The notes under the pieces were generated by a model that did not search any database, was not told where the DNA came from, and worked only from the letters and a program-made list of their open reading frames with translations. This document shows, in pieces, positions 1 to 9,096 of a DNA stretch of 31,370 nucleotides (position 1 is its first letter; each line of letters begins with the position of its first letter). This DNA is from Collodictyon triciliatum (Eukaryota; CRuMs). The stretch spans positions 1 through 31,370 of the forward strand of contig JBHJMP010000128.1 of the NCBI GenBank assembly GCA_043381765.1, given 5' to 3'. The translations under genes and the position numbers were made by a program.

Positions 1-110
1 TTTTTCTCTTTTCTTTTTTCTCTTTTCTTTTTTCTCTTTTCTTTTTTCTCTTTTCTTTTTTCTCTTTTCTTTTTTCTCTTTTCTCTTTTCTTTTCTTTTC
101 TTTTCTTTTT
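1..110. repeat. Pyrimidine simple repeat, 14-bp unit
   Basis: About six to seven near-perfect copies of a 14-bp unit (TTTTTTCTCTTTTC) decay into CTTTT repeats by about 110. The array runs off the left edge, so its full length is unknown. It lies upstream of the first RasGAP exon visible here and is probably intronic. Bases 111-290 that follow are AT-rich and hold no exon I could support. Confidence 0.9.
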
Positions 111-290
111 TGCACTTTTTTATGTGCTTCAGGTACTAGGCTTTGTTAACACAATGTAAAAGCCCTCTGATGACGAAAATATTATTAAAAAAACTTGATG
201 AGTTATTATTTATCTGAATCGTAAGACAAGCCCAGCCATATCAATGTCCTTCCTTTTCTTTTCTTTTTTTAATCGGCAAAATCATCGAAG

Positions 291-3200
291 GGCCATATTT
301 TTCGAGGATGGAAGCGAAGGTATTTCATCATCCGTGGAAACCGACTATTTTACTACATGGATGAGCATTCAAATCAAGAGAAGGGGGTGATTGAACTTGT
401 GGATTGTATTATACTCCCTGTAATGGTACTCTTCTGCATTCCTGACATATTTTCCTATCTAGACTCAAATTACCTTCTTTAAATATAGATGACACCAATT
501 AATTTTGAAAAATAAATATTCTTCTCTGATTATACAACTAACTGATCCAAAATCATACAGCAAATGGACATCAGAGATCCCAGTGAAGGTCCTTTCTGTT
601 TTGAAATATCTTCTGTTTTCCCAAATAGCCATAATCGGAGTACGTATCGTCTTCGGTGTGATTCTGAGCATGATCTTATTGAATGGCTCTTTGCAATTCG
701 AGAGTCTGTCACGATTAAGGTTAAATACCCATGACGACATGTTTCTTCCGTGGATTTAACCATCTATTTCATTTAAGTAACTAAAATATGCCTCTTTTTT
801 TTTTTCTTGATATATTTCCCTCCATTTTGTTCCCAATTACGAATAAATACTTCACAGGCGTCCACATGGGTTGTGAAGCAAGTCAATTCCCCTCCTCAGC
901 TAATCGGCATATTGGTTGTTACATTGAAATCTGGCCAACGGTTCAATGCACGTCATGGATACAACATATTACTTTCTCTAGATAACCAATTTGCCCGACA
1001 GCAGAAAATCGCATCGTCTCAGAGCGGCAGTCATTGTCCAGTCTGGGACGAACATTACTCATTCGCAATATGGAATTCTGAATCCAGGCTTGTTGTGAGA
1101 TTAGCAGTCAGAAAAAGGTAAGAAAATAGCATTCTAAGCAAGGGTTGTAACAAAAAAAAATGAAAAGTAAACTATTAAGGCAAGACACACGCGCTGAAGT
1201 ATACCTATGAATTGCCTTTCAAAATGGTATATTTAGTCACATGCTTAACGTTTCCATCATTTCGGTCTCGAATAGACAGGGTACGATTATGCGCTCCAAT
1301 TATCGCTCAAAAATTAAAGGAATACATTCCTTTTCTCTCGAAGATATATTCCGGATAGAAGGTGGCGTCAGTAAGTGGATTGAACTCCACTCTTTAGGCT
1401 CCCAAGGATTAATGGATAGCTCCATACAAGCAAGAAAAGGAGTTCATAGGACCCAACAATCAGTTTTAACTGAACTTGAAGGCTCTGGAAACCCAGCCGT
1501 GAATATTCAAGTTCAATTCCTTAGTCTAGATACAATTTTGTATCAAGTTCTCGACAGGTGCGAGATGCAACCAAAATTCCCCTTTTCTTCATTTATTATT
1601 CTTTTCTTTGCCCTTTTTATTTGTTCCTTTTTCCAGTACTATGGGATACTAATATCTATTATTGTTATTAAAGTTCTTACATCTAAGATTGTCTCGTGAT
1701 TTGCTTGCTGATAGTACCGCTCCTGTGGTTGCTAGAAGGGCTTAAAATATTCTCCCTGCTGATTAGGTATCAAGACATGTTTACGAATATTATGGATGAC
1801 AAGAACGCTCTAATTGTGTTGTGCAACCATGCTGTGATTCTGAAAGAAAATGAGGTATATTAAGCTAGCTTTCCAATCAATAAGCCAGTCAAGTATTTTA
1901 TCACATAGTTCACGTCTAATAATTTACACTTTAATTTGTTTTTCTTGCCAGGTTTTTAGCACTATCATACATGTCTTTCTACAAAATCGGAAGGTACTTT
2001 CCCTCCTCCAGTGGCTTATTCGAGAAGAGGTGGAAAAGTGCTCTGACTCTAATACTTTATTTCGAACTGATAATATTGTTACCAAGCTGATGTCTTCTTT
2101 TTGGTAAGATACAATCACTTTCAGGGAATATTGTGTCTGCTATTATACTCCGTCCGAAAATGTATTAATATCCAAAATATAACTTCCACACAAGTCGACT
2201 TGTCGGGGCTTGCTATCGGCGCAAGGTTCTGGAGAATTTCGTCAAAGGAGTCTGCGAAAGCCCATTTAAATATGAAGTATAGTATATTCTCAATCTTTTC
2301 TTCTTTTCTTCTTTTCTTCTTTTCTTCTTTTCTTCTTTTCTTCTTTTCTTCTTTTCTTCTTTTCTTCTTTTCTTCTTTTCTTCTTTTCTTCTTTTCTTCT
2401 TTTCTTCTTTTCTACTTTTCTACTTTTCTACTTTTCTACTTTTCTACTTTTCTACTTTTCTACTTTTCTACTTTTCTACTTTTCTACTTTTCTTCTTTTC
2501 TTCTTTTCTTCTTTTCTTCTTTTCATATTTTATTTTACTTTGTTTTCTCCAATTATATACATGCCATCTGATTGTGCTTTTTTGTTATTGTTGTATTTAT
2601 TTTATCATTGTCGTCAAAGCTGGACCCAGATAAAATTTCCACCGGAGAATCGATTGAAGAGAATACGCATAATGTTTTCCATAAAACAGAAGAAGTTGTT
2701 ATGCAGATAATTAACCAAGTGTGCAATTAATTATTTTCATATTATAAATCCGCCATTAAATAAAGCAATTTACTCATTATTTCTATGGTTGTGTCATAAG
2801 AGTATTACAAATCCTTAAATGTAGCCTGCTGAAATTCCTTTGAGCTTCATCGTAATCTGCAAGATACTCTATGATGAAGTATCTCGTAAGTTTGAGGAAG
2901 ATTCGGCGTATAAGGCATTATCGGGTTTCCTGTTTTTAAGATTTCTGTGCCCTGGGCTTGTCTCTCCTGTCCTGATTTATGTGAGCTCAGCTTCAGTCTT
3001 GTTATATCTACAACAATAATAAACTATAACACTTACAAATTAATGAAGTGTAAATAAGAACCCCCTCCGCCTATCTCTTGATTTTTATTCTCTATATTTT
3101 ATTTTAATTTTTTGTCGCTTCCTCTGGGTGTTTTCTGTAGGTCTTGGCATATATCTACTTCAACTCATTCCAAAAAAAAACCCGTTGTAGGAGGATGACC

Positions 3201-3641
3201 CGCTTCTCTTGCCAAAAGAATTTTTGAACATAAGCCCGGAGGCACGAAGAGCATTGGTCATTCTGGGGAAGGTATGGAAGATTGATGCGATATCATTTGT
3301 GTATTTTTTTTTATTTTTTATTTTTATTTTTTGCCTTTGTTGCATTTCTTGATGTGTTTTTAATCACGAGTTTTTTTTTCGTGTTGTTCTCATCTTGATT
3401 TAAAGTCTCACACCAAAAACAAACAAAAAAAAAAAAAAAAAAAAAAAATCTTTCCAAAGCCCCTTTCCATAATATAAATACCAAAGGTAGTCCAACCCCC
3501 CCNNNNNNNNNNNNNNNNNNNNNNNNNNNNNNNNNNNNNNNNNNNNNNNNNNNNNNNNNNNNNNNNNNNNNNNNNNNNNNNNNNNNNNNNNNNNNNNNNN
3601 NNTTTTTTTTAATTTTTTTTAAATTTTTATATAAAATATAA

Positions 3642-3679
<38 letters not shown>

Positions 3680-4449
3680 AAATCTTTCAGAAGTCCCTTT
3701 CCATAATATGAATACCACAGGTAGTCCAATCCCTCGCCAACGAGGTTGGCTTTGGTGTGAAGGAACGCTATCTCGAACGACTGGAGCCTCTCTTGGTCAA
3801 CCTTCGAGCTCCCATGAGGGAATTTTACAACTCCCTCACACTCAAATCCAACGGGCGTTCCAGCACCTCACGACCTCGACTCCTTACGCATGACTACAAC
3901 ATGGCGATTCGTTCGTACGAATCCATTCGCAACTCAAGCACCATGTCATCATCATTGTCTACTGGAGACTTCGACTTTCAGCTTCTCTTGCAGCGGGCAG
4001 ATTTCGACCTCGACCCTTCGCTGCTGAGTCTGAGGCAGTTGACAGCAGATGCCGTCCAGCTGCACCGTTTTTTGCTGCAGCACCCCATCCCCGACGACCT
4101 GCAGCTTCTTTATTCGGTGACTGAGCCTCTCGGCCTTGTGAGTGTAGAGGAGATGAAAGCGCACGGAATCCGTGCGTGGAGTCGCGTTATCGACGGTCTC
4201 CGCCAGAATGGAACAGAGGAAGCCATCCGCATGTCGCACTTGGTCACGAGCCAAGTCTCCTTGCCTCACCCGCCTCACCAAGAGGCTCGCGGTCCCCAAC
4301 CATTCGCCGCAGCGCAGGAAACAAACACCGCAGCACTTTCAGCAGCCACCCATGACCATTGCGAACGCCAAACTCTCATCACAGTAATGCGCGTCCTCAA
4401 TCCAACAGACCCGCTCTATATCCTCCCAAAGATGGCTGCTCGGAAGTGA
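291..4449 (+). CDS. PH-C2-RasGAP protein (Ras GTPase-activating protein), 5'-truncated
   Basis: Likely stimulates GTP hydrolysis by a Ras-type GTPase at membranes. Exons: 291-419, 561-719, 858-1117, 1276-1557, 1767-1854, 1952-2103, 2195-2276, 2620-2718, 2825-2980, 3191-3271 and 3721-4449. All junctions keep phase, giving 738 residues in the window. Residues 1-96 form a PH domain (GHIFRGWKRRYFIIRGNRLF early, then DLIEWLFAIRESV as the C-terminal helix). Residues about 97-277 form a C2 domain (CPVWDEHYSFAIW). Residues about 278-520 form the RasGAP domain. The arginine finger is in TLFRTDN (Arg codon 2063-2065). The FLR block reads FLFLRFLCPGLVSP, where CPG replaces the usual CPA. The order PH-C2-RasGAP is that of the SynGAP/DAB2IP/RASAL2 group. 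The start lies left of the window. The last exon is much more GC-rich than the others, and the intron before it contains the 100-N gap. The C-terminal 200 or so residues are unassigned. Confidence 0.93.
2296..2523. repeat. Intronic 8-bp repeat with an internal variant block
   Basis: An array of CTTCTTTT units is interrupted near 2412-2490 by about ten consecutive CTACTTTT units, then returns to CTTCTTTT. It sits inside the RasGAP intron 2277-2619. It happens to stay open in one frame as a Phe/Leu/Ser-rich string, but the gene model splices it out. The block structure implies that one T-to-A variant unit was amplified as a group. Confidence 0.93.
3447..3733. repeat. Two 53-bp direct copies of an intron-exon boundary flanking the 100-N gap
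   Basis: Copies at 3447-3499 and 3681-3733 differ at 6 of 53 positions by my alignment. Each follows a long A run. The right copy contains the acceptor (ACAG) and first codons of the last RasGAP exon. The left copy has AAAG at the same place and runs into C's and then the gap. This is either a real local duplication or two alleles/contigs placed in tandem. Confidence 0.85.
3503..3602. other. Assembly gap, exactly 100 N
   Basis: Exactly one hundred Ns, the usual placeholder for a gap of unknown size. It falls in the last RasGAP intron (3272-3720). A missing exon is unlikely, because the RasGAP homology reads through the junction without loss (ALVILGK then VVQSLANEVGFGVKE). Confidence 0.97.
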
Positions 4450-4807
4450 CCGCGGTGCTGCTTCGTTTATACTGGTAATTCTCTCGCTCTGCAGCGTGCT
4501 TTTCTGGTCTCTGGCTCCTCGACAACCTACGCCTCTCCCTCGGTGGCCAATCTGTTTCAAACTCCAAACCCTTTCATATTATTCAGTACGGAGACAAGCA
4601 TGATAAATGAAGAGATAAGGAAAAGTTATTGAGAGTATTTGTTTCATGAAATCAAATTAGCGGCGTATGTCTTACACCAGACTGCCAGCCGACTGTTGCG
4701 AGTGTATGTGCAGGTCTTACCAGGCTTCAGTCCCGAGCGTGGCGACACCTTTCCCTTCATGCCACCAACCTCTTTTCCTTTTTCTTTTCTTTTTTTTTAA
4801 AAAATCT
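4450..4807. other. Intergenic space between convergent genes
   Basis: This 358-bp stretch separates the stop of the RasGAP gene (+) from the stop of the CD36-family gene (-). It must hold both 3' untranslated ends. I see no AATAAA on either strand near the stops and no further coding signal. Confidence 0.6.
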
Positions 4808-7762
4808 TTATGGCAGTTTCTCACAGGTGGTAGAGTCTATGAGCATGGGCTCTTGGGCAGCGTTTGTGGCTTCCGGGTGGTTAGGTGTCGCTGGTTTTGG
4901 TTGTGCTGGTGATAAGCCATGAAAGAAGGTGAGATAAAAGAGGAGAATGTGAGTGAGGCTCGTCTATGAGCAGGAATTGAGGCGTGCGAATAGCCCCATA
5001 GATGATGTGGTGGACCCTCCTCATGATTTGCCGGGAAATAAAACGAGGACGCAAAGAAAACACAAAGAACCCAGGGACTACGCTGTCGAATGAGCGAAGC
5101 AGCATCCCGTGTACACAACTTCTTAGGCGCTTAGTAGGGTGCTGGATGAGTGATGAGTGATGAGTGGGTGTTTGATTCATGTTAGTTTGTAATGAGGAAG
5201 AGGGAAAAGCAAGTAATGCAAAGGCCTCCTCATAATAACACGAGGCTTAGAGTTCATGTGCATAATCAAAGGGCAGGGCAACCATGACATTGAGACCGCC
5301 CCTGTGCACACATTATGCAAGCACAAGGAAGGATTGCGTATGTGTGTGTAACACTTACATGTGACGACTTGGGCGTAGTGATGAGAGCTGGTGTGTCCGC
5401 TGCGCTCTCCAAACACATCCTTGCGGTACTGGTAGAACAGCACAGCAGCACCAAAAGCAATTAGAATGGGGCCGACGATAACTCCGACAAGGAAAAGAGC
5501 ATCACGAGCATCCTGGTCGACAGTACCCGCGAAAATAAAGGGTGTTACAACTTAGTTAAACAGGGCGTAGGAAAAATGGTTTGTTCATCACGGCAAGGGA
5601 AGTGAAAAAGTCCTTGCAAGCAGAGTTTGGGAGATGAATGTGGATACCCTTGAGAGAAATTAAGAAGTTACCTGGGCAAAGTAAACTTGGTCCTTAAACT
5701 CGTTGGCCAGCTTGTCATTGATGGCACCGCGCTCGGTAAACCAAAGGTGTGGCATGTAGATTTCAGGCAAGTTTTGGTATTCTGACCCAGGGAGGAAGAA
5801 AGACTTCTGAAGCTTGACGTTAACTTGAGCACGTCTGGCTCCATCCATCATAGTCCCGAGGAAAGGCTCGATGGCGAGATAAGTATCGTGCTTCTCAGCA
5901 TCTGGTTTCATTCCGTCCACAGCATTTGAGAGCGTCTCATTTGCGTCTAGATATATCGAGAGTAGCTCAGTCAGCATTAATTTCACTCTTGTAGTGATTG
6001 ATATTAACATGCGCTGATGATGATACAAAAGCATATACATCTTTTGTGGAGTAGCCAAGTGTGCTGGTATATGGAGAATTAGAATAGTACAGAGGAAGTG
6101 GGCACGGCTGATGAAGACTGGGATGGGTGGGCCTTCGATGGGACCGATGGCGTATTTGATCACGTTGACAGCCGTAACGTTGAACATGCCATCCGGGCCA
6201 TCATACAAGAAGAAATCGCTCTTTTGGAAAGTCTGCATTATTTTTTTCAATATTAGTGGGATATTTGGCCTCGACGTATAAGTAAATCGTTTTGGTGGTT
6301 GATGTGTGAAAGAGAAGCAAACGCAATAACGATCACTTTTGAAATGGAGTAGTACATAGATATCATCCTATCAAAATACGATTCATTCAAAAAAAGTGAG
6401 TGAAGAAATTAAATGGAACCTCTGGTGCAATACGGTACTCGTTCAGTTTGATTCCCTTAACGGTCTTTTCGCGGTAGTAATTAAGTTTAACCTGGCGGTA
6501 CGCATCATCATCCCACACGACAATAGAATCCTCCTTCTTGAGGTTACGCTTGAACTGTCTCTTCTCTGTTCCAGAGATTTTATGCTTGTCCTTGTAGCAA
6601 TTGCGGAGGTAAGTGTCACCCTCCCAGAGGTCAAGATTTGTGACTTGGTCTTTGTAGTTAACGCCTGTGTACTGTCCGCGGAATGGATACTTCCCAGCGC
6701 AGGCTTCCTAGAATGTTTTATCACTTGAATTATCTATGTGTACATGGCTGTATTTTCTTCTTTTTATGTGCATGATGCATGAGAAGCTCTGGCATTTGAA
6801 CCACAGGTAAAGCCCGAGAAGAAAGGCTCTTGGGAAAACTTGCCTTTGAAGTGCAATTGTAGAAGAGATTGATTGGCACTTCGACGACAACAGGCCGCGG
6901 TCCTGGAACTCTGTTTTGTTAATAAAAGTGTGTCATAGAAATTAGAAGTTGCATGCACAGAACAAGATGGAAAAAAAATTATACGGTTTTCATTTGACTT
7001 ATGATGGATGCTAACCCGGATTTTAAATAAAAGAGGGGGAAACATACGTGGCCGTGACAGTGTAGTTGAATACCAGCTGTTCAACGGTGAGGTCGATGTA
7101 TGGAGGAGTAGAAGCAGTAGCGAGTCTAGGACCGACTTTATAGAACAGACTCAAGTATCCAAGGTTGAGCACTTTGAAGACATCCTGGTCGGACAGGCCA
7201 CTGTGTAATAGATAGCCACACAATCATTGGCATGAAAAGAGAAGAAAAAGACAGGTTGTTCCATGGCGCATGGAGTCGATCATATATCGAAAGAACGCGT
7301 GCACCCGGCGAACTACCGCTTAGTTGTGGTTTGCATTTGCTTTCGTGCAAGTAGGAGGGGACTCACTTGGACAACTCCGGCTCGAACACATAATAGCGAT
7401 AGCGGTGGAAGGAAACAAAGTCCTCGTTCAGGCTGAACTCGGTATCGAACTTCTCCCAGTAGATGCGGTATGTGTAAGGACCAACTTCCTGGAAGAGAGG
7501 GTACTTAGTTTGTAAGTTTGCGTTCTTTGACAAACTCGCGAAGGGCCGAGATTCAAGAAGGAAGAGGATAGTCTATAAGTACGAGTGGAAATAGCTCGCA
7601 AATGGGGCGTTATCTACATACATTGAGAACAGGTTTGACCGAGCTGTCAGCAAGGACTTGCTCCAGGTTGGTGAAGTTCCAGATGTAGAACTCGTAGTAC
7701 TCTGGCGGATGCTCGTCAGGGTTGTAGTTGTTTTTCCAGTTGTCGTAGCGTTCTTTGTTGAC
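4808..7762 (-). CDS. CD36/LIMP-2/SR-B family scavenger-receptor-like membrane protein, 5' end in gap
   Basis: Predicted two-pass membrane receptor of the CD36 family, which binds or transfers lipids or serves as a lysosomal receptor. Exons in transcript order: 7762-7622, 7488-7367, 7200-7048, 6910-6844, 6707-6420, 6232-6091, 5946-5672, 5512-5359 and 4905-4808. They give 479 residues with unbroken phase. Diagnostic blocks are EYYEFYIWNFTN near the start, EVGPYTYR, VKGIKLNEYRIAPE, PPIPVFISRAHFLYANETL, and the C-terminal ectodomain with TYLAIEPFLG and WFTERGAIND. Several N-X-S/T sites lie in the ectodomain. A hydrophobic segment (VGVIVGPILIAFGAAVLF) is followed by a tail of about 55 residues containing YAQV, a possible YxxPhi sorting signal. 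The N-terminal membrane segment is missing and should lie in the 613-N gap. One intron (6708-6843) uses a GC donor. The last exon was chosen because a strong pyrimidine tract and phase fit it; reading through instead would stop at 5177. Confidence 0.94.
6708..6843 (-). other. GC-AG intron in the CD36-family gene
   Basis: The exon 6844-6910 ends in AAG followed by GCAAGT, the strong context typical of GC-AG introns. The acceptor is CTAG next to 6707. No GT donor in the right phase gives a continuous family match here, whereas the GC donor joins phase 0 to phase 0. Confidence 0.75.
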
Positions 7763-7836
7763 CTGTCGAGATTGAACGATGACTTATGCAACGCCTCTCC
7801 ACAGAAAAGAAAAGAAAGGCAGCTTGTTTTCCTCTT

Positions 7837-8449
7837 NNNNNNNNNNNNNNNNNNNNNNNNNNNNNNNNNNNNNNNNNNNNNNNNNNNNNNNNNNNNNNNN
7901 NNNNNNNNNNNNNNNNNNNNNNNNNNNNNNNNNNNNNNNNNNNNNNNNNNNNNNNNNNNNNNNNNNNNNNNNNNNNNNNNNNNNNNNNNNNNNNNNNNNN
8001 NNNNNNNNNNNNNNNNNNNNNNNNNNNNNNNNNNNNNNNNNNNNNNNNNNNNNNNNNNNNNNNNNNNNNNNNNNNNNNNNNNNNNNNNNNNNNNNNNNNN
8101 NNNNNNNNNNNNNNNNNNNNNNNNNNNNNNNNNNNNNNNNNNNNNNNNNNNNNNNNNNNNNNNNNNNNNNNNNNNNNNNNNNNNNNNNNNNNNNNNNNNN
8201 NNNNNNNNNNNNNNNNNNNNNNNNNNNNNNNNNNNNNNNNNNNNNNNNNNNNNNNNNNNNNNNNNNNNNNNNNNNNNNNNNNNNNNNNNNNNNNNNNNNN
8301 NNNNNNNNNNNNNNNNNNNNNNNNNNNNNNNNNNNNNNNNNNNNNNNNNNNNNNNNNNNNNNNNNNNNNNNNNNNNNNNNNNNNNNNNNNNNNNNNNNNN
8401 NNNNNNNNNNNNNNNNNNNNNNNNNNNNNNNNNNNNNNNNNNNNNNNNN
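7837..8449. other. Assembly gap, 613 N
   Basis: A sized gap of 613 Ns. It should contain the first coding exon or exons of the CD36-family gene with the N-terminal transmembrane segment. At its right edge the minus strand reads ATG GCC ACT into the gap (from about 8456). This could be the start codon but cannot be confirmed, because other ATGs lie upstream (for example at 8665). Confidence 0.95.
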
Positions 8450-8669
8450 AGTGGCCATCTGAGAGAGCTTGGCCGTAGTCTTGGGACAGAGTCCTGCTTG
8501 TCTCTGTGTTGATTGATCGGTTGGGGCTGCTTGGCCAAAGGGATTCCTGTCGGGCTGGCGGCTTGTTGGATGGCGAAAGTTGTCGAGGAAGACACCCGAT
8601 TTTTTCAATGAAAACTGTTTATTCTGGAAGAGATGCCTTCGATTGACAAGTTTCTCTGCTTTCATCTAT

Positions 8670-9096
8670 TTTTGGTAAAAGTTTCGTAGACATCCTCAAG
8701 CAAATATATGCTGGTGGCGCTATACCCATTGTGGTGCGCCTCAAGAGTACATTTACGGTCACACATCATTTTAATATAGACCTGTATACTATAATGTACT
8801 TAATTGTGGGGCAACAACGCGTCATTAAATTATTAAAATTATATTAGCATATATTCCGCATATATTATGTGTATCTGGAATCTAAAGAACCGTTGCTGTG
8901 TTGCCTACCACAACCAGGATCGAGACCAGAGGCACACTCTGCCAGCCTGCAAGAGGTGACAAGACCAACCCAGCCTTCACAGCAAGCAACTGACAGACAG
9001 AAGAATACAAAAGAGATCAACTAATATTTTCTTTCAAAATACCCCCAAAAAGTAAAGAAGTAAGCCTCGACAGCCCATCCCAATCCGTCGTATTTG
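8670..9096. promoter_or_regulatory. Putative shared promoter region between divergent genes
   Basis: AT-rich interval between the CD36-family gene (-) and the cysteine-motif gene (+). It contains several TATA-like stretches (for example 8830-8870) and no supported coding exon. The head-to-head arrangement makes it the likely promoter for both, but no transcription start can be fixed from sequence. Confidence 0.4.

Noticed and set aside
2101-2571. 156-aa frame made of Phe/Leu/Ser strings on the plus strand
   Set aside because: It is the CTTCTTTT microsatellite read as codons. The real RasGAP exon at 2195-2276 uses another frame, and the array is intronic.
5177-5358. Read-through C-terminus of the CD36-family gene
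   Set aside because: A GTAAGT donor at 5358 and a strong pyrimidine-tract acceptor at 4906 give an in-phase terminal exon; the read-through tail is Cys/Pro-rich and unlike a receptor tail. Not fully excluded.
7573-8665. Several frames of 230-340 codons across the 613-N gap
   Set aside because: They consist mostly of Ns. The supported CD36-family exon 7622-7762 is in another frame.
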